DNA of 39,714 bases, taken from positions 1-39,714 of the forward strand of contig NKIQ01000025.1 in the NCBI GenBank assembly GCA_002256005.1, in the 5' to 3' direction. The stretch is from Alphaproteobacteria bacterium PA4. Its GTDB lineage: Bacteria > Pseudomonadota > Alphaproteobacteria > Sphingomonadales > Sphingomonadaceae. Positions 25,495 to 33,910 of this stretch are shown piece by piece. Position numbers and translations under genes: made by a program. Within the stretch, counting starts at the first letter, position 1. Every line of letters begins with the position of its first letter. The notes beneath the pieces were generated by a model, which searched no databases, had not been told where the DNA came from, and saw only the letters and a list, made by a program, of their open reading frames with translations.

Positions 25495-25518
25495 CGTTAT
25501 GTTCGATGAAACATATCG
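25495..25518 (-). promoter_or_regulatory. ModE-type operator (Mo-box) upstream of modA
   Basis: CGTTATGTT and AACATATCG form an inverted repeat (8 of 9 pairs) around the 6-base spacer CGATGA. Arm length, the CG-TAT ends and the 6-base spacer fit the known ModE box (CGNTATATA-N6-TATATAACG). It lies 16 bases before the modA start, where a bound repressor would block transcription. No modE gene is in the window. Confidence 0.7.
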
Positions 25519-25579
25519 CAGGGCTGACGCAGGCTTGCAACAGCGAGGGCAAGCTTTGTCGCGGCGGGGACTGCGGGCA

Positions 25580-25607
25580 TTGACGCTGCCCGCCCATGGC
25601 TTAGGGG
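25580..25607 (+). promoter_or_regulatory. possible promoter of the flavin reductase-flippase-DUF885 run
   Basis: TTGACG (25580-25585) is followed after 16 bases by TAGGGG (25602-25607), a weak -10. Position just ahead of the 25617 start and a good -35 are the only support. Confidence 0.25.
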
Positions 25608-25616
25608 TGCGCGGTC

Positions 25617-26135
25617 ATGACCGTTTCCCCGCCAATTCTCGAATCCGCCGCACCGCCCTTCGATGCGCGCACCTTGCGCGATGCCTTTGGCTGTTTCGCC
25701 ACCGGGGTCACGGTGGTCACCGGGCGGGACGCCGATGGCAATCGCATCGGGCTCACCGCCAACAGCTTTACCAGCGTCTCGCTCGATCCGCCGCTGCTGC
25801 TGTTCTGCCCGGCCAATTCGGCCTCGGCGCTGCCGACGCTGCGCCACACCGGCCGCTTTGCCATCAATGTGCTCGATCTCGATGGCCAGCACATCGCCGA
25901 CCGCTTCACCAAAAAGGGCATCGACCGCTTTGCCGAGGCAGAGTGGCTGGATTGGGACGGGCTGCCGGTGCTGGCCGAGGCCAAGGCGGCGTTCGCCTGC
26001 GAACTGCACGCCGATCATGATGGCGGTGATCATCGCATTCTCGTTGGCCGGGTGATCCGGCTTGGCCTGGCGCCGACGCGCGAATCGCTGCTGTACCTGC
26101 ATGGCCGCTACCGGCGGGTGCATGTCGCCGGCTGA
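25617..26135 (+). CDS. flavin reductase family protein
   Basis: FMN-binding split-barrel protein of 172 aa. Family blocks are LRDAFGCFATGVTVVTGRD (about 21-39), GLTANSFTSVSLDPPLLLFC (about 46-65), FAINVLDLDGQHIADRF and the C-terminal VIRLGLAPTRESLLYLHGRYRRV. Members reduce flavin with NAD(P)H, usually for a two-component monooxygenase; no such oxygenase gene is adjacent. It overlaps the flippase gene by 14 bases, which suggests cotranscription although the functions look unrelated. Confidence 0.9.
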   Translation: MTVSPPILESAAPPFDARTLRDAFGCFATGVTVVTGRDADGNRIGLTANSFTSVSLDPPLLLFCPANSASALPTLRHTGRFAINVLDLDGQHIADRFTKKGIDRFAEAEWLDWDGLPVLAEAKAAFACELHADHDGGDHRILVGRVIRLGLAPTRESLLYLHGRYRRVHVAG

Positions 26136-27663
26136 TACCCGCGCGGAGGCCGCCGAAACCGCCGAACTGGCGCGTGGCGGCCGCACCAGCTTCATCGGCT
26201 ATGTGCTGCGGCTGGCGGCGCGCTTCCCCTTCCTGTTCATCGCCGGCCGCATGTACGGCGCCGATGCGCTCGGCCGTTTCGCTTATGCCACCATGGTTGT
26301 CGAGCTGGTGGCGATGCTGGCGACATTGGGGCTGAAGCGCGGCCTGGCCGAGGACATGGCGCAGCGCGGTGCGCTGCACCCCGGGGCACGGGCCGCACAG
26401 GAAACCCATGCCTTTTACGATGCGCTGCTGGTCTCATTGCTGGCGTCGCTGCTCGGCGCGGCGGTGCTGATGGTGCTGCCGCAGATCGTCTTTCCCAACC
26501 CGCCGATCGGGGGTGTCGACCGGCTGTTTCCACTGATCATTTTCGCCATCGTCCTTTCGGATATCAGCCTCGCCGCGCTGGCCTTTCGCCATGATATCGC
26601 CGCGACGGTGCGGGCGCGCTCGCTCGTCGAACCCTGGGTGCTGTCGCTGTCGGCGCTGGCGCTGGCCTTCACGCTGCTGAAGCCGCAGGGCCTGATCATC
26701 GCCTATCTGCTGTCGATGGTGGCGGCGGCGATCGCTTCGCTGTGGCCGGCGCTGCGGGCGTTCGGTTGGGCGCCGCACTGGCGGCCCGATGCCGGCCATT
26801 TGTGGCGGTTGGCGCGGGCCAATCTGCCGCTGGCCGGCGCCGATATCGCCGAATGGGGGGCGCGGCGCCTCGATGTCTTCATCCTCGGCCGTTTTGCCGG
26901 GCCGGAGGTCGTCGGTATCTATTACATCGCCCAGCAGATCGCCTCGCTGCCGCAGCGGCTGAAGTCCAGCTTCGATCCGATATTGGCGCCGGTGCTGACC
27001 ACCAATCTCGCCGCCGGCCGCATCCCCAAGGTGGCGGCGCACGTCCGCCAGATCAGCTTCTGGGTCGGCAGCGCGCAACTGGGCGTGGTGCTGGCGCTGG
27101 GCATTTTCGGTCAGGCCAGCATGGGCCTGTTCGGGCCGGTGTTCGCCGGCGGCGCCATGGTGCTGGCGGTGCTGCTGGTCGTCGAGCTGCTGGCGGCGCA
27201 GGCGGCGGTGGCGGAAGGCGCGCTGATCTATGTGGCGCGCAACGCCAATCTCGCCTGGTCGTTGGTCGGCATCCTGGTGCAGGCCGGCGCCAGCCTCATG
27301 CTGGTGCCACGCTTTGGCGGCATCGGCGCCGCCGCCGGCCTCGCCATTTCGGCGCTGTTGCTGTCGGTGGCGAAATCGCGGCTGCTGGCCAGCCGGCTTG
27401 GCCATCCGGTTGCCGGCTGGCGGCTGGTCATGCTGGTGGCGGCGTTGCCGGCGTTCGGTGTCGGGCTGCTGCTGCTCGGCACGCCGGAATGGTTCCAGCT
27501 CGCCATCGGCCAGTTCGTCGTGCTCGGCATCTTCGGCGGCATCGTCTGGCGCTTTGGCTTCAAGGGCGCCGACCGTTTGTTGTTCGCCCGCGGCCTCAGC
27601 GGCAAGACAGCGCCGCCGGAGCCCGCTATCGTCCCCGCCTCGCCGCCCTTTCGGAGTGTCTGA
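26122..27663 (+). CDS. polysaccharide flippase-type membrane protein (MATE/MOP superfamily)
   Basis: Integral membrane protein of 513 aa with about 12-14 helices. The first segments read RTSFIGYVLRLAARFPFLFIAGRMYG, and the N-terminal topology matches Wzx/MurJ-like lipid-linked saccharide exporters. ARRLDVFILGRFAGPEVVGIYYIAQQIASLP (about 250-280) is the usual mid-protein block of polysaccharide biosynthesis proteins. ATG 26122 lies inside the flavin reductase end. No glycosyltransferase is nearby, so the exported glycan is unknown. DUF885 starts 2 bases after its stop. Confidence 0.85.
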   Translation: MSPADTRAEAAETAELARGGRTSFIGYVLRLAARFPFLFIAGRMYGADALGRFAYATMVVELVAMLATLGLKRGLAEDMAQRGALHPGARAAQETHAFYDALLVSLLASLLGAAVLMVLPQIVFPNPPIGGVDRLFPLIIFAIVLSDISLAALAFRHDIAATVRARSLVEPWVLSLSALALAFTLLKPQGLIIAYLLSMVAAAIASLWPALRAFGWAPHWRPDAGHLWRLARANLPLAGADIAEWGARRLDVFILGRFAGPEVVGIYYIAQQIASLPQRLKSSFDPILAPVLTTNLAAGRIPKVAAHVRQISFWVGSAQLGVVLALGIFGQASMGLFGPVFAGGAMVLAVLLVVELLAAQAAVAEGALIYVARNANLAWSLVGILVQAGASLMLVPRFGGIGAAAGLAISALLLSVAKSRLLASRLGHPVAGWRLVMLVAALPAFGVGLLLLGTPEWFQLAIGQFVVLGIFGGIVWRFGFKGADRLLFARGLSGKTAPPEPAIVPASPPFRSV

Positions 27664-27665
27664 CC

Positions 27666-29498
27666 ATGTTCGATCTTGAAACCTCGCGTCGGCAATTGCT
27701 GGGTGGCGTCGCTGCCGTCGGTGCGCTCGCGGCCCTGCCCGGTGCTGCCCGCGCCGCGACCGGCAGCGATCCCAAGCTCGGCGCCGCCCTGACCACCATC
27801 GCCACCGCGCTGCTGCAGCGCAGCCCGGAACAGGCGACCCTGCTCGGCATGGATACCGGCGCCAATGCGGCGCTCGCGTCGCGGCTGAGCGACCTGACGC
27901 CCGCCGGCGAAACCGAGGATCGCCGCACCTGGGCGACGGCCAAGGCGCTGCTCGAAACCGTGCCGCGCAACGGCCTGCAGGGCGCCGACATCAACAATTA
28001 CGACAGCGCGCACTGGGCGCTGTCGATCGGAGCCGAAGGCGCGCGTTTCCCCTATGGCTTCACCAGCACCAGCGGCGGCATCCCCTATGTCGTCTCGCAG
28101 CAGAACGGCACCTACAGCCAGGCCGCCGAGTTCCTCGACACCTATCACCGGGTCGAGGATGCCGCCGGCGCCGATGCCTATATGGCCCGGCTCGGCCAGG
28201 TTGCCGGGCTGCTGAACGAGGAAAGCCGCCGCATCGCCGCCGATGCCGGCAAGGGCGTGGTGCCGCCGGACTTCATCGTGTCCAACACGCTCGGCCAGCA
28301 GGCCGAACTGCGCCGCGTGCCCGCCGCCCAGTCGAAGTTCGTCACCAGCATCGCCGCGCGGGCGAAGCGGCTTGGCCTGGCCGATCCGACCGCCGCCGCC
28401 ACCAGGATCGTCGAAACCGCCATCTACCCGGCGCTCGATGCGCAGATGGCGGCGCTGAAGGCGCTGAAGACCAACAGCGATGCCGGCGTCTGGAAGCTGC
28501 CCGATGGCGAGGCCTATTATCAGTTCCTGCTGAAGAGCCAGACGACGACCAGCCTCAGCGCCGCCGAAATCCACGCCACCGGCTGGGAACAGAATCGCGC
28601 CATCGAAGCCGAGATGGACACGATCCTCAAGAGCCAGGGCCTGACCCGCGGCAGCGTCGGCGAGCGTGCCGCGGCGCTGACCAGTGACAAGCGCTTCCTG
28701 CAGCCCGACAGCGATGCCGGCCGTGCCGCCGTCATCGCCAAATGCCAGTCGGTGCTCGACGCCATGCGACCCCGCCTCGCCCGTATGTCGAAACTGGGGC
28801 TGAAGGCCGATGTCCAGGTCAAGCGCGTGCCGGTCGACATCCAGGACGGCGCCGGCCTCGGCTACATGAACTTCGCCAGCACCGATGGGAAACGCCCGGC
28901 GATCTATTACATCAATTTGAAGCGCATGGATTATTGGCCGGAATGGACGCTGGCCTCGCTGACCGCGCATGAAGGCCTGCCCGGCCATGCCTGGCAGGGC
29001 GCCTATCTCGCCGAACATCCCGATGTGGTGTCGCCGGTGGCGCAGCTGATCGGCTTCAACGCCTTTGTCGAAGGCTGGGCGCTTTATGCCGAGCAACTGG
29101 TCGATGAAGACGGCTTCTACGCCGATGATCCGTTCGGGCGGCTGGGCTATCTCAACGCCCAGCGCTTCCGCGCCGTGCGCCTGATCGTCGATACCGGCAT
29201 GCACGCGATGAAGTGGAGCCGCGACAAGGCCATTGCCACCATGGTCGCCGAAACCGGCCGCTCGGTGGGCAGCGTCACCAGCGAGATCGACCGCTATTGC
29301 GCCAGTCCCGGTCAGGCTTGCGGCTACAAGATCGGCCACAACGAGATCCTGAAGCAGCGTGCCCGCGCCAGGGCGATGCTGGGGCCGAAGTACGACGTGC
29401 GCGATTTCAACGACGCGCTGGTGATGACCGGCGGGGTGCCACTGGCGGCGCTGTCGGGGGTTGTGGACCGCATGATGGCGCGGGTGCAGGCAGGCTGA
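27666..29498 (+). CDS. Tat-exported DUF885 family protein (putative metallopeptidase)
   Basis: Protein of 610 aa. A twin-arginine signal (SRRQLLGGVAAVGALAALPGAARA, residues 7-30) points to folded export to the periplasm. The DUF885 domain fills the rest, with HEGLPGH at 435-441 and E469 in FVEGWALYAEQL: a zinc-peptidase-like HExxxGH...E arrangement. The C-terminal PGQACGYKIGHNEI is also conserved. Substrate is unknown, though a peptidase role is likely. The reading frame is open into the flippase gene, but ATG 27666 with the signal peptide is clearly the start. Followed by a family-B repeat pair. Confidence 0.9.
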   Translation: MFDLETSRRQLLGGVAAVGALAALPGAARAATGSDPKLGAALTTIATALLQRSPEQATLLGMDTGANAALASRLSDLTPAGETEDRRTWATAKALLETVPRNGLQGADINNYDSAHWALSIGAEGARFPYGFTSTSGGIPYVVSQQNGTYSQAAEFLDTYHRVEDAAGADAYMARLGQVAGLLNEESRRIAADAGKGVVPPDFIVSNTLGQQAELRRVPAAQSKFVTSIAARAKRLGLADPTAAATRIVETAIYPALDAQMAALKALKTNSDAGVWKLPDGEAYYQFLLKSQTTTSLSAAEIHATGWEQNRAIEAEMDTILKSQGLTRGSVGERAAALTSDKRFLQPDSDAGRAAVIAKCQSVLDAMRPRLARMSKLGLKADVQVKRVPVDIQDGAGLGYMNFASTDGKRPAIYYINLKRMDYWPEWTLASLTAHEGLPGHAWQGAYLAEHPDVVSPVAQLIGFNAFVEGWALYAEQLVDEDGFYADDPFGRLGYLNAQRFRAVRLIVDTGMHAMKWSRDKAIATMVAETGRSVGSVTSEIDRYCASPGQACGYKIGHNEILKQRARARAMLGPKYDVRDFNDALVMTGGVPLAALSGVVDRMMARVQAG

Positions 29499-29539
29499 AT
29501 CCCGGGATTCGCGATGGCTTGCGGGTGACGGTGTGTTCT

Positions 29540-29663
29540 GCCTCCGGCGGCCGGGGCCTCAGGCCCCGGACCCCGATTCGATTTTATCGTCTTGAACGGC
29601 ACGTCGGTCATGTGCGGTACAGGGTGAATGGGGTCTGGGGCCAAGGCCCCAGCCGCCGGAGGC
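29540..29663. repeat. family-B inverted repeat pair
   Basis: Copies at 29540-29574 (35 bases) and 29630-29663 (34 bases, opposite orientation) share GCCTCCGGCGGC, the GGGGCC/GGCCCC stem and a terminal ACCCC with the pair at 13593-13715. The spacer is 55 bases against 53 there, but its sequence differs. The pair fills the gap between DUF885 and the TonB-like gene. Confidence 0.85.
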
Positions 29664-29685
29664 ACGTCTTGCTCTTTCATCCGAC

Positions 29686-30405
29686 ATGACACCGAGCCTG
29701 CCTCTGCCCTGGCGGCTGGACCGGCGGCAGTTGACGATCTTCCTGATCGTCATCTTGCTGCACATCGCGCTGGTGGCGCTGTTCGTCTGGCTGTCACCGC
29801 CCAATTCGGCGGTGAAGCAGGCGGCGCGCGATCTGATTTCGTTCAATGTGCTGCCGGATGCGCCGGTGGTGAAGGAGCCCGATGTCAGGCCCAAGGCCAA
29901 GGCGGGCGCGAAGCCCAAACCGTCGACGCAGCCGCCGGTGAAGCCGGCCGAGGCGCCGCCGAAGCCCTTTGACCTCGGCCTGATGCCGGCGGTCGATATC
30001 CGCACGCTGCCCAATTATCGCAACGAACTGGCCCAGGGGCAGGCCGAGGCGGGGCCGGGGCCGGACAGCACGACCAGCGTCGGCCCCGGTGCCGGGCCGA
30101 ATGGTGAGCCGCTGTACAATGCCGAATGGCAGCGCGAGCCGACCAATGCCGAGCTGGCCTATTACATCCCGCGCGGTGCGCCGCCGAACAGCGTGGCGCT
30201 GATCGCCTGCCGCACGGCGCCGCGCAACCTCGTCGAGGATTGTGTCGAGCTGGGTGAAACGCCGCGCGGCTCGGGGGTCGCGCGCGCCATGGTCAACGCC
30301 GCCTGGCAGTTCCGCGTCAAGCCGCCGCGCAAGGGCGGTGAGGCGATGGTCGGCGCCTGGGTGCGCATCCGCATCAGCTTTTCGGAACGCAGTGCAGGGG
30401 AATAG
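29686..30405 (+). CDS. TonB-like inner-membrane-anchored protein
   Basis: Protein of 239 aa with one N-terminal membrane helix (about 16-38, LTIFLIVILLHIALVALFVW), a Pro/Lys-rich periplasmic linker (about 62-95) and a C-terminal globular part ending in NAAWQFRVKPPRKGG and AWVRIRISF, which resembles the TonB C-terminal strand-helix-strand. There is a Cys pair, CRTAPRNLVEDC. ExbB and ExbD genes are absent. It may be an orphan TonB-like energiser or an envelope scaffold; the match is by architecture, not by a strong motif. Confidence 0.7.
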   Translation: MTPSLPLPWRLDRRQLTIFLIVILLHIALVALFVWLSPPNSAVKQAARDLISFNVLPDAPVVKEPDVRPKAKAGAKPKPSTQPPVKPAEAPPKPFDLGLMPAVDIRTLPNYRNELAQGQAEAGPGPDSTTSVGPGAGPNGEPLYNAEWQREPTNAELAYYIPRGAPPNSVALIACRTAPRNLVEDCVELGETPRGSGVARAMVNAAWQFRVKPPRKGGEAMVGAWVRIRISFSERSAGE

Positions 30406-30407
30406 CC

Positions 30408-30890
30408 ATGACGTTCACGGTTGCTATCGATGACCTGACCCGGCCCGAAACCCGGGCGCTGCTGGCGCTGCACCTCGCCGACATGCACGCCAACAGCCCG
30501 CCCGGCCATGCCTTTGTGCTGGACCTGTCGGGCCTGATGACGCCGGACATCACGGTGTGGACGGCCTGGGCGGGAGATCGCATCGCGGCCATCGGCGCGC
30601 TGAAATTGCTGTCGGCGACACATGGCGAGATCAAGTCGATGCGCACCCACCCGGATTTCCTGCGCCAGGGGGCTGGGGCTGCCATTCTCGACACGATCAT
30701 CGCCGCGGCGCGGGCGCGAGGCGTGAAGCGCCTCAGCCTCGAAACCGGCACCAGCGCCGGGTTTGCGCCGGCCTTGGCGCTCTATCGGCGGCGCGGTTTT
30801 GTCAACGGCCCGGCCTTTGCCGATTATCCGGACAGTGCGCACAACCAGTATCTGCATCGCGATCTCGATGCCTCGCCAGCGCCGGCATGA
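30408..30890 (+). CDS. GNAT family N-acetyltransferase
   Basis: Acetyl-CoA-dependent acyltransferase fold of 160 aa. The acetyl-CoA pyrophosphate loop is RTHPDFLRQGAGAAIL (about 78-93, R/Q-x-x-G-x-G/A form), and the C-terminal motif is LYRRRGFVNGPAFADY followed by NQYLHRDL, typical of the YjcF/PhnO-like small GNATs. The ATG at 30408 begins 2 bases after the TonB-like stop, so the two are probably cotranscribed. Substrate unknown. Confidence 0.9.
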   Translation: MTFTVAIDDLTRPETRALLALHLADMHANSPPGHAFVLDLSGLMTPDITVWTAWAGDRIAAIGALKLLSATHGEIKSMRTHPDFLRQGAGAAILDTIIAAARARGVKRLSLETGTSAGFAPALALYRRRGFVNGPAFADYPDSAHNQYLHRDLDASPAPA

Positions 30891-31090
30891 TGCGCCGGTC
30901 TGTCCTACAGGGGGGCGAATCGGCTATGGTGTCAGGGTTCATTCTCATCGCCGTATCGGCAATCGATCTGTGAAACGCCTTTCGAACAGGCCGTTGCGCG
31001 TGTTCCCTTTGCCTCGCGTCATATGGAAGGTGGGCGAACGCGATCGCCCGTGGACAGCGGAAATCGCCGCCGTCCGACAAGGGTCCAGAC

Positions 31091-31125
31091 TGTCAACTTT
31101 GTCAATTTGTAAAGAAAAGGTAAAC
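31091..31125. promoter_or_regulatory. AT-rich tandem-repeat patch with CtrA-like half sites
   Basis: In the 248-base gap between convergent genes (30891-31138), which otherwise shows no gene or RNA that I recognise, TGTCAACTT/TGTCAATTT repeat in tandem (31091-31108). They are followed by GTAAA-N7-GTAAAC (31109-31125). Read on the minus strand the latter is TTTA-N7-TTTAC, close to the CtrA site TTAA-N7-TTAAC. Confidence 0.35.
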
Positions 31126-31138
31126 GAAATCCCGGGGG

Positions 31139-32041
31139 TCAGCCCGCCAGCGGTGCGTGCAGGCGCAGGCGCTTCACCATGCGCGGGTCGCCGTCGATCA
31201 CCTCGAGGCGCCAGCCATTGGGGTGGGTGACGGTCTCGCCCATCGCCGGCACGCGGCCGGCGAGCATGAAGACCATGCCGCCCAGCGTATCGACCTCGTC
31301 GCCGATCTCGGCATCGGCGAAATCGACGTCGAGTTCTTCCTCAAGCTCTTCCAGTGGCAGCCGGGCATCGGCCTCCCAAAGCTGGTCGTTGATGGCGAGG
31401 ATGAGCGCGTCCTCGTCCTCGTCATGCTCGTCCTCGATCTCGCCGACGATTTCCTCGACCAGATCCTCGATGGTCACCAGGCCATCGGTGCCGCCATATT
31501 CATCGACGATGATCGCCATATGGGTGCGGCCCGCCCGCATGCGGGCGAGCAGATCGACGATGCGCATCGCCGCCGGGACGAACAGCACCGGCCGCAGCAG
31601 CGTGGTGACGTCGAGGTCCTCATAACCCTTTGACGACACCGCATCGTCAAAGGTTTCGGCGATATGGCTGTAAACATCCTTGATGTGGATCATGCCGATG
31701 ATGTGGTCGCGGTCGCCGCGGAACACCGGCATGCGGCTGTGCCCGGCCTCGCGGAACAGCGCGACCAGCGCCGGAAAACCATCGGCAATGTCGAACACCA
31801 CCATGTCGGCGCGCGGCACGCCGATGTCGCCGGCCTCGCGCTCGCCGAAGTGCAGCATGTTCTTCAGCATGGCACGTTCGACGGCGGACAGGTCGTCGCG
31901 GCTGCCGCCATCCTCATGCTCGTCGATCGCTTCCTCCAGGCTTTCGCGCAGGGAGGGTTCATGATCCTGGCCGGTGACCAGCTGGCGCAGGCCGCGCCAC
32001 AATCGGGAGGCGAAATCGTTGCTACTGTCGGGGTCGGGCAT
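31139..32041 (-). CDS. corC: CorC/HlyC-type CBS domain protein
   Basis: Cytosolic protein of 300 aa. An acidic N-terminal region precedes MLHFGEREAGDIGVPRADMV, the usual entry to a CBS pair (about 75-200; HIIGMIHIKDVYSHI and MAIIVDEYGGTDGLVTIEDLVEEIVGEIEDEHD). A CorC_HlyC transporter-associated domain (about 215-295) ends with GWRLEVIDGDPRMVKRLRL. The family is linked to Mg/Co efflux; the ybeZ-ybeY genes that usually precede it are not present here. A long inverted repeat lies upstream, between it and hmgA. Confidence 0.9.
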   Translation of the reverse strand: MPDPDSSNDFASRLWRGLRQLVTGQDHEPSLRESLEEAIDEHEDGGSRDDLSAVERAMLKNMLHFGEREAGDIGVPRADMVVFDIADGFPALVALFREAGHSRMPVFRGDRDHIIGMIHIKDVYSHIAETFDDAVSSKGYEDLDVTTLLRPVLFVPAAMRIVDLLARMRAGRTHMAIIVDEYGGTDGLVTIEDLVEEIVGEIEDEHDEDEDALILAINDQLWEADARLPLEELEEELDVDFADAEIGDEVDTLGGMVFMLAGRVPAMGETVTHPNGWRLEVIDGDPRMVKRLRLHAPLAG

Positions 32042-32079
32042 GGCCTAGAATCTAGAGTCTGTTTGATTGAAAGGAAGTC

Positions 32080-32159
32080 GGCACCAGCCCGCTCCCCCGC
32101 CCGGCCACCCACAGCGTACACTGGAAATGGGTGGCCGGGCGGGGGCGCGGGCCGGTGCC
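32080..32159. repeat. family-C long inverted repeat
   Basis: Arms of 32 bases (32080-32111 and 32128-32159) match at 30 positions around a 16-base loop. Arms begin GGCACC and include CCCCCGCCCGGCCACCCA. The transcript would fold into a very stable hairpin between the hmgA stop and the corC start, and may terminate hmgA mRNA or be a nonautonomous repeat element. Confidence 0.85.
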
Positions 32160-32221
32160 GCCCTGACGCAAACGACCCTAGCGCCATTGTTGCGCCGCGT
32201 CATGCCCTCGTGTCGGCGATT

Positions 32222-33490
32222 TCAGCCACCACCGCCGCGCACATCCGCCCTGGGAAACCCCTGCCAGACTGCATCATAATCCGGCTGCGCCCGTGCCATC
32301 GCCCAATCGGTGACACGATAGGGCCAGCAGCTTTCGATCATGAAGGCCATGGTGCCATCGATCTTGTGGGGCTTCAATTCCGCCGCGCTCGCCGCCTGCC
32401 AGCTGGCCAAATCGGGGCCATGGGCGTTCATCATATTGTGCAGCGACAGGCCGCCGGGGGCAAAGCCGCCGACCTTGGCATCATAGGCGCCGGTGATCAG
32501 GCCCATCGCCTCCGACATCAAATTGCGGTGGAACCAGGGCGGCCGGAACGTGTCCTCCGCCACCATCCAGCGCGGCGGGAAGATGACGAAATCGGCATTG
32601 GCGCGGCCGGGCGTGTCGCTGGGGCTGGTCAGCACGGTGAAGATCGACGGATCGGGATGGTCGTAGCTGACCGTGCCGAGCGTGTTGAAGCGGCTGAGGT
32701 CGTATTTCACCGGCGCCAGATTGCCGTGCCAGGCAACGACATCGAAGGGCGAATGCGGCAGCGTCGTCGTCCACAATCTGCCGCCGAACTTCTGGACCAG
32801 CTCGAACGGTTCGTCGCGATCCTCGAACCAGGCCGGCGGCGTCTCGAAATCGCGCGGATTGGCGAGGCCGTTGCTGCCGATGGGGCCCAGATCGGGCAAC
32901 CGGAACGGCGCGCCGTGATTCTCGCAGATATAGCCCCGCACCGGGCCATCGGGCAGTTCGACGCGATAGCGCACCCCGCGCGGGATGATGGCGATTTCCA
33001 GCGGCGCAAGATCGATGATGCCCATTTCGGTGACCAGCCGCAGCCGGCCCTGTTCCGGAATGATCAGCATCTCGCCATCGGCGGAAAAGAACGCCTGATT
33101 GCCCATGCTGATGCTGGCGGCATAGCTCGACAGCGTGACGCCGCTCAGGGCCTCGGGATCGCCGTTCCACAGCAGCGGCATCACCGAATCATGGAACTGC
33201 ACCGGCGCATCGGGCAGCGGCCGCGGGTCCCAGCGCAGCCGGTTGGGGCTGGCCGGCAGGCGGCGATTGCCGGCGGGATCGAGCGCCAGCGTGAAGGCGC
33301 CATGCGGCACCGACGGCCGCAGCCGATACAGCCAGGACCGGCGGTTTTCAGCGCGCGCCATGGTGAAGGCCGTGCCGGACAGCTGCTCGGCATAGAGGCC
33401 GAAGGCCGGCCGCTGCGGGCTGTTGCGGCCAACAGGCAGCGCGCCGGGGATCGCCTCTGTGGCGAAATGATTGCCGAAACCGGTCAGCAT
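32222..33490 (-). CDS. hmgA: homogentisate 1,2-dioxygenase
   Basis: Non-haem Fe(II) dioxygenase of 422 aa that opens the homogentisate ring to maleylacetoacetate in tyrosine/phenylalanine breakdown. Iron-ligand blocks are visible: H321 in [12 protein letters not shown]327 and H357 in [11 protein letters not shown]. The N-terminal [15 protein letters not shown] and [18 protein letters not shown] are family hallmarks. ATG 33490 follows the DUF559 stop as TGATG. Its ribosome-binding site (GGGGAG, 7 bases upstream) lies in the family-A repeat at 33497. Fumarylacetoacetase and maleylacetoacetate isomerase genes are outside the window. Confidence 0.95.
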   Translation of the reverse strand: MLTGFGNHFATEAIPGALPVGRNSPQRPAFGLYAEQLSGTAFTMARAENRRSWLYRLRPSVPHGAFTLALDPAGNRRLPASPNRLRWDPRPLPDAPVQFHDSVMPLLWNGDPEALSGVTLSSYAASISMGNQAFFSADGEMLIIPEQGRLRLVTEMGIIDLAPLEIAIIPRGVRYRVELPDGPVRGYICENHGAPFRLPDLGPIGSNGLANPRDFETPPAWFEDRDEPFELVQKFGGRLWTTTLPHSPFDVVAWHGNLAPVKYDLSRFNTLGTVSYDHPDPSIFTVLTSPSDTPGRANADFVIFPPRWMVAEDTFRPPWFHRNLMSEAMGLITGAYDAKVGGFAPGGLSLHNMMNAHGPDLASWQAASAAELKPHKIDGTMAFMIESCWPYRVTDWAMARAQPDYDAVWQGFPRADVRGGGG

Positions 33491-33903
33491 CACGCGTCTC
33501 CCCTCCCGCTTGCGGGAGGGGCCGGGGGTGGGGCGTGCCCGAGAGCACCCAGCTCTGCCAAAATCATCTGCAATACCGAATCCACATCCTGCAAAACCTG
33601 CTGATTCCAGAACCGCATCACGACATACCCCTTGGCTTCCAGATGGTCTGTCCGTGCACGGTCAGTCTCTTCACTGTGCTGGCTGCCATCCAGTTCGATC
33701 ACCAGCCTGGCCTGGCGACAGACGAAATCACAGATGTACGGCCCCACCGAAATCTGCCGGCTGAACTTGTAACCCATCAGGCTGCTGGCGCGCAGCCGGG
33801 ACCAGAGTTGGCGTTCGGCGGGGGTCGAAGCGTTGCGCATGGTTCGTGCGCGTTCGCGTTGCAAGGCCGGGATGGTTCTTGGTGTGACGCGACTGGTGCT
33901 CAT
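33490..33903 (-). CDS. DUF559 endonuclease-domain protein inside the hpd-hmgA operon
   Basis: Protein of 137 aa with a full DUF559 domain (PD-(D/E)xK / Vsr-like nuclease fold): E30 in [33 protein letters not shown] (D59), E70 in [11 protein letters not shown] and GYVVMRFWN. The last 15 residues ([15 protein letters not shown]) are encoded by the family-A repeat at 33497-33532. An identical inverted copy lies 7 bases upstream of the ATG (33911-33946). The ATG at 33903 is preferred over an in-frame start inside the upstream repeat. The domain's cellular role is unknown. Its position between hpd and hmgA looks like an insertion. Confidence 0.9.
   Translation of the reverse strand: MSTSRVTPRTIPALQRERARTMRNASTPAERQLWSRLRASSLMGYKFSRQISVGPYICDFVCRQARLVIELDGSQHSEETDRARTDHLEAKGYVVMRFWNQQVLQDVDSVLQMILAELGALGHAPPPAPPASGRGDA
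33497..33532. repeat. family-A repeat, copy at the 3' end of the DUF559 gene
   Basis: 36 bases, the exact reverse complement of 33911-33946. The internal palindrome is CCCCTCCCGCTTGCGGGAGGGG. It encodes the DUF559 C-terminus and ends 7 bases before the hmgA start on the minus strand. Confidence 0.92.
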
Positions 33904-33910
33904 GGCGATG

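Noticed and set aside
26742-27665. N-terminal extension of DUF885 through the flippase gene (918 residues)
   Set aside because: The extension is flippase sequence out of frame; the Tat signal at 27666 fixes the start.
27228-29339. Minus-strand reading frame of 703 codons opposite DUF885
   Set aside because: Same antisense effect; the opposite strand has a Tat signal and a HEGLPGH motif, and this one nothing recognisable.
30802-31080. Minus-strand small reading frame in the GNAT-CorC gap
   Set aside because: Overlaps the GNAT gene, Arg/His-rich composition typical of GC-rich shadows, no start signal.
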